Assembly (NCBI GenBank): GCA_951640165.1
Contig: OX621247.1
Location: forward strand, 21,240,001 to 21,304,000
Length of the DNA: 64,000 nucleotides
Source: Pseudoips prasinana
Taxonomy: Eukaryota > Arthropoda > Insecta > Lepidoptera > Nolidae
Direction: 5' to 3'
The position numbers and the translations under genes were made by a program. This document shows positions 52,473-64,000 of the stretch, in pieces; position 1 is the stretch's first letter; each line of letters begins with the position of its first letter. The notes below the pieces were generated by a model. It ran no database searches, was not told where the DNA came from, and saw nothing but the letters and a program-made list of their open reading frames with translations.

Positions 52473-52782
52473 CTCTCTTGTTGTTGGTCTAGTGGCAGCG
52501 TGTTCAGCAGCAGAGTACGAGGTCCTGGGTTCAAATCCCGGGTTAGGCAAAAAGTAATCTTGGGACTTTTCTGAAAAAAGAAAAATTTCTCAGCATCAGC
52601 CCGAAGTCTGGGAGTTGGCGGTATTATGCCCCCGTGTCTCGGAGAGCACGAAAAGCCATCGGTCCTGTACCTGACCACCTCACACACTTGTGTGTGACTG
52701 TAATATGTCCCGCGCAGATGGCTAATCTCTATTGAGACTGGCCGCCGTGGCCGAAATTCTGCTAGGAAGACATTATTATTAT
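52473..52782 (+). mobile_element. tRNA-derived SINE, family A, internal deletion, with target duplication
   Basis: TACGATGC flanks it on both sides (52465-52472, 52783-52790). The head TTGTTGGTCTAGTGGCAGCG, the B box GGGTTCAAATCCCGGG, CCCCCGTGTCTCGGAGAGC and the end GAGACTGGCCGCCGTGGCC are present. About 50 bases around the GATGGAATAGAAAG block are deleted. Confidence 0.9.
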
Positions 52783-52790
52783 TACGATGC

Positions 52791-53811
52791 TTATATTTCA
52801 CTTAAAAGACATTGACTGCTTCACTGTTGGTGCCTGAAATGTTGGGTTTTTCCTGATTTTAACCAATCGGTGGAAGAATATTTATTTACTTGGAAAGAGG
52901 TGGTCTCCTTTATCTAAACAGTACATTATATTAAGTGCAAAACAACTAACAATAGGAATTGAAAAAAAAATCGCCAAGTCGTGCTCAGGATGTTATGTCC
53001 AACCGCACCACTGACATTTTACACATTAATTACGGGGAAAGGTGGACGACTAGCTTTAAACAAAAGGTAATACACTATACACTTAATCTGATTCCTATTA
53101 TTGCAGTCGTAACACAACATTCCTCTCCATTTATTACAAAAGAGCTGTTAAGAAAAGGCTTACACCGAAGACGGCATCGAGGGTTTCGATCAGCTAAATG
53201 TTAGAATGTTTTAAACGAAACATGATTTATCGAGACGGTTCGGTTTAAGAGCAGTTCGCTTTGATGCTTACGCGAAGCATAGCTTCGTGCAAAATGGAAT
53301 TCTAGTTTCACACGCAACAAATGTGCTCATTATCTGATGAACTTTGGTTGAGCAACACGTAGATCAAGTGCAAATAGACGCGACTTATAATTACGGTTGA
53401 ACTGAAAATTACTCTATTATTTCCAAACAGTAGGGTATTTTATGAACTGGCAAATTGTACATATAATCGTCCATTGGCGATCAACAATACACTCTTTGAC
53501 TTTCCGGGGTAATTTCGATAGAGTGTGCTGATTCGATCCGCACCGAGTGATTAAATTTAATATGCTGTCCGAGTATAAAGTACAAACTATTAAGAACTCT
53601 ACTGCGACGGTTCAAAAGCCGCGAACCAATCAGATTACCATGAGATATGAAATCGTCTTTATTAAATTATCGTGATGAGAGTTAAACTATCCACATTGAA
53701 TTGGCCCATCTGTTTAGTTGCTACACTGTCATACACTGAATATAGTACATACACGGTAGGCTTCATATTCATACTATTTGTATCTGGGGTTAAAAACTAT
53801 TACAATTCAAA
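52791..53811. other. Unannotated sequence
   Basis: Nothing convincing. An 81-codon frame at 52959-53204 is unlike any protein I know. Confidence 0.4.
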
Positions 53812-54290
53812 GTCAAAAATTATTTATTCCATAAAAATAATACATTTATGTGTCGTCGATCGTCATTTTTTTATACTACCGTGCAGTGCATGACGTGGCA
53901 GCTACTGAGAAACACTGCCAGAAAACTCAGTAGGAATCCTTTTTTAAAATAAAATATACTTAAGATTAATTACAATCATTTGTGTTGACTCAGAACAACT
54001 CAATCCCAAGCATTTTTGTCACTTAAATAATCAGAAATTTTGTAAGATGCCTTGCTACACAATTTGGCTTTAACAATTCTTTTAAACTTATTCGTAGACA
54101 ATTCTCTAATATCATTGGGAAGTTTGTTATAGAATCTTTTACATTTTTTTTGTGGAGACGTAATATGCAACATGAGATTATTCTTATATCTAGTATTTAC
54201 ATTATGTGTATCGATCCTTTTATAGAAGGAATCGATATTTTTATGCACATATAGTGTGTAGGTAATTATTGCAGTCACTAATTATATTAT
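53812..54290 (-). mobile_element. Jockey/CR1-like LINE, 3' end with C-terminal coding remnant
   Basis: The minus frame reads KKCKRFYNKLPNDIRELSTN, KFKRIVKAKLCSKASYKISD and YLSDKNAWD-stop, a typical RT C-terminus (FYNKLP...FKRxVK). The 3' UTR shares GGCAGCTACTGAGAAACACT and GTGCAGTGCATGACGTGG (plus strand) with 38126-38455. 5'-truncated. Confidence 0.8.
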
Positions 54291-54529
54291 TTGTTCTGTG
54301 TCTGGGTGTAACTTTTCTATAATATGTATGTATTTAGAAATATATAACAATGAATATACAAAATCATTTTTTTGCCATCAGCCAGAAAAATATTGGAATT
54401 CTACGGTCATTTTCTAAACTTTGAAATTTCCTTCAATCCAGAACAAAGGTAATGACTCTTATTTTTCTCATTGTCGACTATGTCAATGTGTTTGACTTGA
54501 ATACAAATCTTCTTAACAAACTTGACTGA
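54291..54529. other. Unannotated sequence between LINE fragments
   Basis: No feature recognised. Confidence 0.4.
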
Positions 54530-55262
54530 CTTCTAAATAACTTTATCAAAAAAGCGTCACAATTGTCAGGGTTTTTAAATCGTTAAATGAAAAAATTCGG
54601 AAATTCATCTTTAACAATAATTATATATAACTCTATTGTACGAAATATCCTTGAATACTGTTGTACCATCTGGAGCCCAGGTTATCAAGTCCACTCAGAT
54701 CGTATAGAGCGAGTTCAAAAGAGATTTTTATACCAGTAGGTAATAGTTTTGTATTAGCTTAGAATAAGTACCCCTTAAGATGAGTTAAGGTTTTGTCTAA
54801 TCTAGCAAGCTGTGTCTACATCAGAGTAGGGTATAGACTTTATTTTTTATAAATCGATGTTGTCTTATCCAATATAGTCTATATCGAGTTTTGTAGATCA
54901 ATAAACGGAAAAAAAAACTTTATTCGATTCGTTTCCAATCTGCATAAGTCTGCTTACCTTACTCGGTTAAACTGGTTCCCCATTCGCCAGCTCTCTCTGA
55001 ATATCTTTGTGCCAATCATAGTAAAAATCACCGTTCTAGTCATAATCGTCTTTTACGATGTCCACCACATAATTCTGACATTATTTTCTCCCCTTTCTTT
55101 GTCCGATCTATCCTTCCTTGGAATAAGTCACATGTAGGAATCAGGATGGCTAACAGTCGCTTCGCATCGAAAAGGAAGACGAAGAGCAAATTGCAAAGAA
55201 ACATCACGCAGAAATATCTTATCAATAATTTTAATAATTTTATTTATTATAAGTATAGTATG
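54530..55262 (+). mobile_element. Decayed jockey-type LINE, RT C-terminal part
   Basis: Plus-strand pieces YNSIVRNILEYCCTIWSPGY and DRIERVQKRFLYQ match the LEYxxxIWxPxY...RIExVQKxFL block of jockey-type reverse transcriptases. After a non-coding interruption (about 54735-54920) come LNWFPIRQLS-like and CPPHNSDIIFSPFFVRSILP pieces, then a poly-A-like AATAAATAAATAC end. Stops and shifts throughout. Confidence 0.6.
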
Positions 55263-55469
55263 TTATAGAATTCGTTAGTTTCAAATCATATAGTATCTAT
55301 TGGGTAGTATATATTGATATAGGTAGTTTAATTAGTATTCGCAATTTTATTATATTTATATTATTATAATGTATAATTATAATAAATAAATACATCTATT
55401 AATAACTATATGCACCTGCACTACCCTAAGGTTAACCGGTAGAAAATGCCTTGGGCCTATGTACGCCTA

Positions 55470-55610
55470 TGTACAGACGCCAGCACACCAAGCTACCGCA
55501 ATCTGTCAAATCTTTTATAGATTTTCAACTCAATCATTTAAGCATAATGTTCACTTTCAATTGGGGAAATTTGACAGATTGGGGTAGCTGGATGTGCTGG
55601 CGTCTGTACA
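55470..55610. mobile_element. Palindromic MITE, family M (141 bp)
   Basis: TGTACAGACGCCAGCACACC...CTACCGCAATCTGTCAAA mirrors TTTGACAGATTGGGGTAGCT...TGCTGGCGTCTGTACA. TA precedes the left tip; the right flank has TT. Confidence 0.75.
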
Positions 55611-56424
55611 TTCTACCTACTTTAACTTTACCAGTGTACTTACCTTTGAACCTATCTTTTGAATCAATTCAACCTATATTTGAATAACCACGTTGAAATG
55701 AAAAGAGAAGACAAAAAGGTAATAATTTCATTTTAACGCTTTTAGTATCCTATATATGCATACATATAATAAGTAATTAAATTACGTAAACATTAAAATC
55801 TCATAACAATATCGTTGTGTCCATCTGTCACTGAGGTATCTCTGAAAATATTTTTAGTTGTGCAAAATGTTTGGACTTGATACATGTACTATTTACGCAC
55901 ATATATTAAGCCTAAACATTTTGCACATTTATCAAGCCGCTAGTGAACAATTAAAATACATTTTTGAGATTCAAAGGTCTAATTTAGATCAATTTGATTC
56001 ACAAGTGAGCATTGTTCTAAACCAATACCAACTACATTGCAACGAATTGCTCAAGATTGATTCGCACTTAGTGATTTAGTTTATTATTATATATTTAGTT
56101 TATTTCAAGCTGCTTAATCCCCAACATAACATGAAAAACTTCCCCGAGGTTTAATATACAATGCAACAAAAACGCCCATATATAAGCCTCGTAAATCGAG
56201 TGGCACCTCTGGGCATTGTTGGTCAATGTCCCCTGCGTGTCGTCGCGGTCGATCCGATCGACATCGCTGTATGTGATACTTGCAGAGACCAAGTAATGGA
56301 TTTAAGGGACAACAGTGTCAATAATACGATGTAAGAATCAAAGTTGGCCTAGTTATGATTCGTACATCGTATTAGATGCCATCTTTATTACTATAATATA
56401 ATACTGACATTTATTTATTTTAAA
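55611..56424. other. Unannotated sequence with a strong hairpin
   Basis: AATACGATGTAAGAATCA (56323-56340) mirrors TGATTCGTACATCGTATT (56356-56373) with one mismatch. GTGCAAAATGTTTGGACTT and AAGCCTAAACATTTTGCAC (55859-55927) form another stem. A 73-codon frame over the latter is unknown. Confidence 0.4.
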
Positions 56425-56590
56425 AAATCTTGCACATAATTGTACAAAGGTGGACTATTAAGTCCGCCTTTGGCATTAGTCAAAGGCATTCTCTGCCAGT
56501 CAACCTTGGGGTGATGCAGAGAAAACATGGTAGGTGCACTAAAGTATTAAAATGTTGTAGGTGAGAAGATATAAAAGGTACATAAATTAT
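56425..56590. repeat. LINE-3'-end-like repeat, diverged
   Basis: TTGTACAAAGGTGGACTATT and AAGTCCGCCTTTGGCATT, then CATTCTCTGCCAGTCAACC, match the general pattern of 48700 and 60470. Confidence 0.35.
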
Positions 56591-58212
56591 TATTATTCAT
56601 TCACCTTATTTTAGTTATTTTGTTGTTACTTCTAACAAAGTAACTAAGTTAGTAATCTGACCATGGGGCTAGCAGTCTTAGCGCAGCACAATTTTGCCAC
56701 GCTTTACGTGACCCGAAATCTGGTATAAATAGTACAAAACTTAGAATTGCCAAAATGCTGTAGCTGCCTTCCTAAGCCATTGGGTTTGAATTAAGTTGCT
56801 TAGCAACAGCAGTACCAGCATACTTAACAATACGTACATGGAATTTTCCATGGCATATAACGCTTTATGTATCTACCAATTGAGGTAAAGGTTACTCTGG
56901 TTCACTTTTTTCTGGTTTTAGTCATTAGACGTCAAGGCATTTAAGAGGCCAAATAAGTATCGTAAATATTTCTGTCAAAAGAATAGAAGACGAAATAGAA
57001 ATAGTTTTGACGAACAGTACATGACTAGCCACTGTTTCCACAGTGAGGTCTATAGTTGAACTGCTCCGTGCATACACTGCGTTTGCTCGCCCAGATATCA
57101 TTAATGCACAACAAGAGACTGTTTCGCTATCAAACTTAATTACCAGTTACTATGTTTTTTAATTCGCAAAGCACTACATGAATGCCCTCATTTAAATGGA
57201 AACGTTTACATTAAATAAAGGGAATGATGCAGTTAATATTATTATCTTTTGTGCATCGTGTGTTCATAAATATTTAAATTTCCGAAATATAATAACCAGC
57301 AACATTACGTTCACAGTAATTTTATCATAGCACAAAATATAAACATCGTTAAATATGTATTTTATTCTAACACGCAAATATTTAAACCCAATTATTTTTT
57401 TGGATAGCATTGGCGTTTTAATAATTAAGCTTAGTTTAGAAATCGCTCAAAGGCAGTTACAATTAGATGGAGATTTTAAAAATCCCTTCCATATAATGAA
57501 GTACAGCTGAGCATAACTGTAGAACATGCTCTTCGAATGAAAATTGTGCAGAATTAAGTAAATTATACCAAATTATCGTCTGAGTCGGTTACTGTGGGCT
57601 ACCCATCATCAGAGGGAAGCATTAAGGCTCACCCCGAGGCAAACCCGTCGCGTGACAGAGTGGAAATATTAATAATTATGATAGGTAATTACGGTCGATC
57701 AGATCCTTACTGCACGATTCTTATTTTATGCAAATAAGGTTTAATTTGCTAAAATTAATACAGATTCGGAGAAAATTTGGAGCGATTTAAAATTGTGGTG
57801 TGTATTTTTATGGATATTTCGAGCGTAAGTTGTTTGCCTGAGATTTATGTTTACAAACAAGTTTGCTTCGGTAGCCGTCAGGTTTACCGTGTGTTATACT
57901 TAGGTACTTACTTACTTGTTTTTATTGCGGGTTGGAACTGATCTTAGCTGATTCATACTTCGACAATTTTATAGCAGAATTTGATTGCCTATGATTATTG
58001 GAATTTGTCACTCTTAAGCATCAAATTTAAATAAGCTCTTGTAAAGTATTAGGTTTGCTTGGACATTAAACATTTTAGGGGGTGTCCCCAACCCATGACA
58101 CCCCCAACGATTTTGAGTTGGGTGCTCTTTTACGATTTGCTAGATGGTTTATGGCACCCTGCAGCAGATGGATTCTATTTTTTTTATTGGCAACGTCGGC
58201 ATTATTTTATCT
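56591..58212. other. Unannotated unique sequence
   Basis: No TE or exon recognised in about 1.6 kb. Confidence 0.4.
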
Positions 58213-58377
58213 AAACCCTGTGTCGCGGGGTACTGTACAAAATATATAATAGACGGACACAAATTACATCCAGTCTTAGAACAACTACTTATGGGTCACA
58301 CAAATAGTTGTCCGGCACGGGACTCGAACCCGCAACACGAAGAGGCGACGCGAGCCGCCGCGCCGCTTAGCCGCTTC
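58213..58377 (-). mobile_element. tRNA-derived SINE, family C, best copy
   Basis: Minus strand: GCGGCTAAGCGGCGCGGC (tRNA-like head), GTGTTGCGGGTTCGAGTCCC (B box), GGACAACTATTTGTGTGACC, AAGTAGTTGTTCTAAGACTG and GTACCCCGCGACAC. The least decayed of the family here. Confidence 0.8.
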
Positions 58378-59524
58378 ATTATGTCTAATATTACGTTAGC
58401 CCCCAACAGTCTAGCGATAATTTGTGTAATAGTCAGTTATTAAAATTGGCCCCCGAGTTGGTTTAAACACTATTAGAGATTTTTCCTGATGGAAAATACC
58501 AATCAACAGTAGATATGTACGGGGAATTCGGAAATTAGTCCACATGCCTCTCGTCATTCTTATAAGAGTACTTATCCTATCAGATTATGTTAACCAGATA
58601 ATTGTTCGACCATTTGTGTCTGCTATACTATACAATATCCCCCGCAGATGGCAATTCTGCTTTAATTTCGGTCAATTTGAGCGAGCAGCCCATTGGCCAA
58701 AATATCACTTCCAGGAATCCATGAAGCATTTTTGTAATATTTATGAATGTTTTTAGTCTAAATTTATTCTTAAAATAGACTTACTTTGCTTAGATTAAAT
58801 AAATGTAGTGTAAAAACATCATAGTAATTGAAAAAAGTATGTATAATCAGAGATATTATTATAATGTCCGTCGAAATACTATGTTGCTTAGAGATCTAAT
58901 TTGATTCGATTATTAGCTTAAGTAAAGTCTAATATCTAAAAAAAACTTGAAGAAAGGAAACATCTCAAAAGGCTCTTAGAGCCGTTAGGTCTAATTTAAA
59001 TTAAATGAGACGTGACGACATCGAAAGCTTTTCAACAAAATATATCCGTTAGACTCAGAGTTTCGGAATATTGATTCTATTTCGTTTGAAATAAGTAAGA
59101 GTCTTTTATTGCTTTGACTGAGAAGTTTGATATTTTTAATGCTCCACTGAAGAGTAGATTAAGCCCGTAGAAGTAATTGATATTAATTTCAACTTGAGAC
59201 CTTCACACTTTGGTGAGAAAAAGTGTCTTGGCAAATACGCGTTGCTTTTTATTTTTGATGTACACACGGATACATATCAAGCTATACGTTGCCAATATAA
59301 GCTGATCTCTCATTGTATGGAAATCCTATAGAATGGGGGATCAGCCTATACTGGAATAGTATTGCTAGATATGTAGCCTTGTGTACGGAACTCAAAAGCA
59401 TCATATGGAAATATTGGTCACTTGAAAATTTGAAATGTATAAAATTTATGATCGTCTACCATTACTACTTTGTGGAATTAATTAACTACGGAGGTATTCC
59501 CGATCCAGTTTGACATGACAACCT
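58378..59524. other. Unannotated sequence
   Basis: No gene or repeat recognised. Confidence 0.4.
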
Positions 59525-59640
59525 TCAAGAAGCGAGCCTATTCCTGTATTAAAGGCCGGCAACGCCTGGCAGCGCATCCGATGTTGGAGTGCCTATGGAC
59601 GGCAGTGATCAGTGACCATCGGTTGACCCGCTGATTTCCC
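59525..59640 (-). repeat. Dispersed repeat with GGCCGGCAACGC motif, diverged
   Basis: TTAAAGGCCGGCAACGCC, GTGCCTATGGACGGCAGTG and CATCGGTTGACCCGCTG are the reverse of the block at 2270-2430. Confidence 0.55.
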
Positions 59641-60095
59641 TTGCTATTCTTTAAAAACATAAAAGAAGGATTTGTAAACAGCCCTAATTAAGTGTTATAA
59701 TTATTTTTAATATAAGATCTATTACTAAAAGGTAATGACAATCATATGTTTTTGCAACTATCACAATATTTTATCGAGATCTTACTATTATAAGATCTGC
59801 AGACCGATAGATCTTACCACATCAACTAGTATGGTCATACGATCTAATAAGCATAAGATTGATCTACCTTGCTATTCTTTAAAAACATAAAAAAAGGATT
59901 GGTAAACAGCCCTAATTAAGTGTTAAAATTATTTTTAATAAAAGATCTATTACTAAAAGTTAATGACAATCATCTGTTTTTGCAACTATCACAATATTTT
60001 ATCGAGATCTTACTATTGTAAATCTGCAGACCGATAGTTCTTACCATATCAACTAGTATGGTCATACGATCTAATAAGCATCAGATTGATCTACC
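59641..60095. repeat. Tandem duplication, 228-bp unit, two copies
   Basis: Copy 1 is 59641-59868 and copy 2 is 59869-60095. Shared blocks are TTGCTATTCTTTAAAAACAT, ACAGCCCTAATTAAGTGTTA, GATCTATTACTAAAAG, TTTTTGCAACTATCACAATA and ATGGTCATACGATCTAATAA. Each unit is rich in AGATCT/GATCTTA motifs, which continue to about 60145. No coding seen. Confidence 0.9.
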
Positions 60096-60229
60096 GTTTT
60101 AACGACAGCAAGATCTTGTGATCAATAGATCTTTTAACCATCGGTTATTACGACTAACAGATAGTACGACTATTGCAACAGACTCGTTTGAGGATAAGTA
60201 ATGGGTCGTTTTACCATTTTACTATGATC

Positions 60230-60448
60230 TTACTTACTTACTTATCGTATGGGCAGTGGTAACCCTAGCGTCAGAGTTGTTCAAGCCGCCCATTAGGACC
60301 AACAGCTTAACGTGCTCTCTCAAGTACGGAGACGCTCAGAAATTAAACCACTTTGGCGGTCACCCATGTATGGACTGACCGCGAGGCTAGTTGCTTAGCC
60401 TCGCCAATCACTTACGGACTGGTGAGACCATCTAATTATGAGCGCCTT
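60230..60448 (-). mobile_element. 5S rRNA-derived SINE with TAAG-repeat tail
   Basis: Minus strand: GAGGCTAAGCAACTAGCCTC, GCGGTCAGTCC and CATACATGGGTGACCGCC correspond to the 5S rRNA internal control region. The body shares TTAATTTCTGAGCGTC and GGGTTACCACTGCCCATACG with 42763-43023. The (TAAG)n tail lies at 60230-60245. Confidence 0.75.
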
Positions 60449-60469
60449 AGTATGATGAAATATGTATTT

Positions 60470-60680
60470 TGTAACTAAGTAAGTAACTCTTTATTGTAAA
60501 CCAAAAAATATTCAATACTATTATGAGTATGTTATCAAGATTGTACAAATGGCGGCCTTATCGCTAGGTGCTATCTCTTCCAGGTAACCGTTGAATGGAC
60601 CAGGAGTAAAGAAAAGGCATTTGGGTATTGGTGTTGGCGTATTACCCGAAAGGATTTTTTTTATTATTACTATAAAACAG
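60470..60680 (-). repeat. LINE-3'-end-like repeat (GGCGGCCTTATCGC type)
   Basis: GTACAAATGGCGGCCTTATC, GCTATCTCTTCCAGGTAACC and GTTGAATGGACCAGG match 48700-48945. Confidence 0.45.
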
Positions 60681-61489
60681 AATACTTTCAAGAATACAGG
60701 CATTTTTTAACGGCTCCAATACTTCATAATGCTCATTGAGTGTGTCTAAAACAAAGATCCATAGGTTCCAAGTACATTTGGAGACTAAAAATTACCCAAA
60801 TACCAAAAACATGGAATTTTATTTAAGTTTTCTAACAAATAAAGTTTCTAATAGAATGCATGTTTTATGAAGTCGGTTGAAAGGATTGAAAACGTTTCAG
60901 TAGAGTTGGCACATATAGGTCTTACGTGTTGTCAGTGACCATAAGATACGGTAACCAAATATTATCAGACAGGCTGTATATTTCCTTGATATGTTGTATA
61001 AAAAACTTGTCGATATCAGCATTACCAGTATAATATGTCATAATATAATGCGCATCGACTTTATTACGTTCCATGAAACTTAAACAATGCCCGTATAGCA
61101 TTTATATGAACATTCACAGAAAAAAATAAAATTGCTTATCTAGAAACCGAAGGCAAAGAAACAAGATACCGTCAGACACATCGGTATAAAGTGTAATCAA
61201 TATTGAAACCAATGCTTAATATTATGCTTACGATAGATGCTTAACTCGTTAATACGATATCTAATATTTTTATTTGTGTGGTCTAAACGTCAGTATGTGA
61301 CGAAGATTTACTTACAACGTGCCGGCCTCATGAGGATTATGGACCCATCTCAAATTTTAAAAGAGAAAAAGTTTAATGTAAAGATCACTGACAAATTTGT
61401 AACAGAACAATGAATCGGATATTAAAGTATCCGCTTTCATGACACGGGCGAGCGGATGGGTAGGTTAGGTAGCGTGCATAGTGACATAT
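60681..61489. other. Unannotated sequence
   Basis: No gene or repeat recognised. Confidence 0.4.
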
Positions 61490-61812
61490 GAGGCTGTCTT
61501 GTTGGTCTAGCGGTAGAATGTTACATTGCAGATAATGAAGACTTGAGTTCAAATCTGAGACAGGACCCAGGGCTAAATCAGTCATTTAGATATAGAAAGT
61601 AATATTCTCGGTAGAAGCCTGGATTTAGGAAATTGGCGGTGTTGCACGCTCGTTGCTTAAATAGTACCTTAAGTCATCGGTGCTATGCCTGGCCTCGTCC
61701 ATCTCATTAGATCATATGACCGATGTAGTAGAGACTACACCTAGTGTATTATGACCCTTACATATGTCTAGTCTCTGTTGAGACGGTGCAGCCAGTCTTA
61801 TCTGCAAGGGTT
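61490..61812 (+). mobile_element. tRNA-derived SINE, family A, diverged
   Basis: GCTGTCTTGTTGGTCTAGCG (A box) and GAGTTCAAATCTGAG (B box) are followed by AGGAAATTGGCGGTGTTGC, CTCATTAGATCATATGACCG and GTCTCTGTTGAGACGGTGC. Order is conserved but divergence is high. Confidence 0.7.
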
Positions 61813-63389
61813 GTAATTCATTATTTTCATAATAATACCAAATACTTGAATATGATAATACCAAATACCTGAAGACAGATATGAATGCTAAGTTACGCTT
61901 TGGTCACAATTTTTAAGCTCTTCCAGTATCTAATGAATCTACGCAATTATGTCGTCTTATTCTCTTTTATGTACTCGTTTATATAAGTAACCTTGTATTT
62001 TGCCTTCTATAGACGATTATCTAAGACAAAATTTACCTGTCGTGGTACAAAGCACGTACCAAGCGTGCGTGACATCTAGTAGTCTCGAGCAAGATTACAG
62101 TCGCTACGGAATAACTTACCTGTGCTGAACTATCGACGTTGTCCTTCGACCTACGCTCCCCGCATCGCTCATCGCTCCGCTTAATGCCTTGCTCTCACGC
62201 AAGGCGACCGCTTGCGAACCTCTCGGTGGTGTTAAATGTATCCGCCTGCTTGTATCAGGTTACCGTACTAAAGGCGTGGGCATTGACATGTCCAACTTGT
62301 TTTGTTTTGTTCACTCGACCATCGTAAAGGTTGACTTTCTACGCGCATCGACGTGACGTCCCCGCCGGTTGAATTACTTTAAACTTTATAGAAGACGCTT
62401 GTCAAACGTCACTTCGAGGCACTGTTGCACCGTTACGATGCTGTGAACAGTAAACTTCATGTTATATCGGGGAACTAGTCACATTATGTTCATATTATTT
62501 GACATCGAACACCCATTCAAGTCGAACGTCAAAAAATTGAATTTAATTGGGTCGTTCCATTTAATTCGAAATAATTGAATTTCAGACCATCACTAAATAA
62601 TTTATTCGCACATTCGAATTAATGTAGTCGTAATTTCTGGGCGCTTTGGAATTATTTACGTCCAAGTAAAATGTCACTCGGTTGAAAAATAATTACGGGT
62701 ATGCTGGGTACACGTCATGCTGGGCCGACACGGCCCTTCAGCGGGTTATTAAGATGTTGGAGTGCAGTGCGCATTTAGCGGGTTGTCTCTCATTGTTGGC
62801 GGACGCAGATATGCCAACTGATAATCGGAATGACCGAACGCCGAGCGACGACTCATTTAATGCTTGTCGATTTGAATGCGAAAGGATATCACAGGATCAT
62901 AATTAATATTTGAACATCTTCTTTATAACATTTTCATCGAAAGGACTTAGAGGTATATTAATATCGCTTCGTTATCGCACAATCTACATATTAAGTGAGG
63001 TATATAATATTCATAAGGTTCCGTACCCAAAGAAAAAATTAAGACTTCATTTTATGTTTTGTAAGTCCGTCTGTATGTTACGGGTGTTTTAAATAAAACA
63101 AGTAATATATTCTGTAAAACACAAAAACTAATATTGGATGCGTAAAATACATGTAATTTTTTTGGTTTTTTAGAACATTCGAATAAAGTAGTAGTATGAA
63201 TATAATTCTATTTATTTTGACAACTAATTGTTTTAGCAATTTTTTGTTACGGGGCCACAAAAACAAACTAGTAAGGAACTTTGGGATTGTTACTAAATAA
63301 TTACTGTATGGAAACAATAAATACTGAAAGAATCTGTAGTTTATAAGGTGTGAACAAGCAAACAATAAGTGATTTTTATCATGATTGTT
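61813..63389. other. Unannotated sequence with a CpG-rich patch
   Basis: 62040-62400 is clearly richer in CG dinucleotides than the surroundings (CTCCCCGCATCGCTCATCGC, GCGCATCGACGTGACGTCCC). No exon with support is seen. A 74-codon frame at 62682-62906 is unknown. Confidence 0.4.
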
Positions 63390-63396
63390 GCGATAT

Positions 63397-63765
63397 GATG
63401 ATGTCCTCCTAGCCGAATTTCGGCCACAGCGGCCAGTCTCAACAGAGATTAGCCATCTGCGCGGGACATATTATAGTGCTCAAGTGGGTGCGCAAACACA
63501 GGAGCACTTTCTATTCCATCACTCTCATGATCCGATGGGACGCCTATGCGACACGACCGGAAAGAGCTCAGGTACAGGACCGACGGCTTTACGTGCTCTC
63601 CGAGGCACGCGGTGGTATAATACCGCCAACTCCCAGACTTCGGGCTGATGCTGAAATTTATTTTCTTTATACAGAAAAGTCCCAAAATCACTTTTTGGCC
63701 GACCCGGAATTTTAACCCAGGACCTCGTTTTCTGCGGGTGAACACGCTACCGCTAGACCAACGAG
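63397..63765 (-). mobile_element. tRNA-derived SINE, family A, with target duplication
   Basis: GCGATAT is repeated at 63390-63396 and 63766-63772. Minus strand: CCTCGTTGGTCTAGCGGTAG (head), a slightly damaged B box (GGGTTAAAATTCCGG), CGTGCCTCGGAGAGC and GGCCGCTGTGGCCGAAATTC, with a CATCATC end. Confidence 0.9.
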
Positions 63766-63772
63766 GCGATAT

Positions 63773-64000
63773 AGGTATCATGTACGGGACCATACTAAAT
63801 CGTGGTCTATACGTAGTTTGTCCGATTTTTTCTAAAAATGTTATGTAAAACGGCGATCCTGCAGACTATAAGTGGCCCTGTTAATTTAATAGACCTTACG
63901 TTAAGAGCAACTATAATTTACAAACTCTTGCTAAGCAGTTATGATTATATGCTGCCTACGTATTATTTTAACAATGTCATAAACATCTAATGTTTTCTTA
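63773..64000. other. Unannotated sequence
   Basis: No feature recognised. Confidence 0.4.

Noticed and set aside
55858..56079. 73-codon frame MCKMFGLDTCTIYAH...
   Set aside because: Part of it overlaps an inverted repeat (GTGCAAAATGTTTGG/AACATTTTGCAC). No recognisable domain or splice structure.
62682..62906. 74-codon frame with several cysteines
   Set aside because: No start context, splice sites or homology that I can see; kept only as a note in the unannotated block.

Overview
The window is nuclear DNA of an insect, most likely a moth or butterfly (Lepidoptera). The reasons are AT-rich unique sequence, insect-type initiator tRNA-Met genes, Helitrons with the Lep1-like ends TCCTACTAATATTATAA...CTAG, tRNA-derived SINEs in many copies, and RTE, R1-clade, jockey/CR1-like and R4/Dong-like LINE remnants. 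There are no bacterial features (operons, Shine-Dalgarno genes, CRISPR). I see no multi-exon host gene. The window reads as an intergenic or long-intron block built from nested mobile elements, plus one cluster of Pol III tRNA genes. Species and TE family names are inference from memory; no database search was made.

Layout. 1-9.3 kb: old SINEs and a 5'-truncated R4/Dong-like retrotransposon (about 4373-7133, minus strand) inserted in the ATT-repeat tail of a SINE. 9.35-14.86 kb: one 5.5-kb hAT-type element with CAGGGACCG ends and an 8-bp target duplication. Inside it lie a SINE, an RTE LINE interrupted by an R1-clade LINE fragment, and other repeats. 14.9-31.7 kb: SINEs, RTE tails, palindromic MITEs and a jockey/CR1-like LINE with a long open reverse-transcriptase frame (30165-31690), around a TE-poor stretch at 16.5-20.5 kb. 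33.4-35.0 kb: the initiator tRNA-Met cluster (intact and decayed copies, part of it a 342-bp tandem repeat); one more intact copy lies at 47.15 kb. 35.2-36.8 kb: a 1.6-kb Helitron. 37.3-37.6 kb: a candidate small secreted protein gene. 38-48 kb: tandem duplications, Helitrons, a 5S rRNA-like SINE and a TTAA-ended inverted-repeat segment. 48.1-48.5 kb: a hAT MITE inside a SINE. 48.95-51.28 kb: a 2.3-kb inverted-repeat transposon with a spliced-looking small gene and an opposing transposase-like fragment; this is the best candidate for something undescribed. 51.3-64 kb: more SINEs and LINE remnants, a 228-bp tandem duplication, and unique sequence.

The window's history is one of repeated insertion: SINE tails serve as targets for the LINE, a SINE promoter is split by a hAT element, and a palindrome is split by a SINE. 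The only genes likely to be expressed are the tRNA-iMet copies and, less surely, the small ORFs at 37.3 kb and 49.96 kb.
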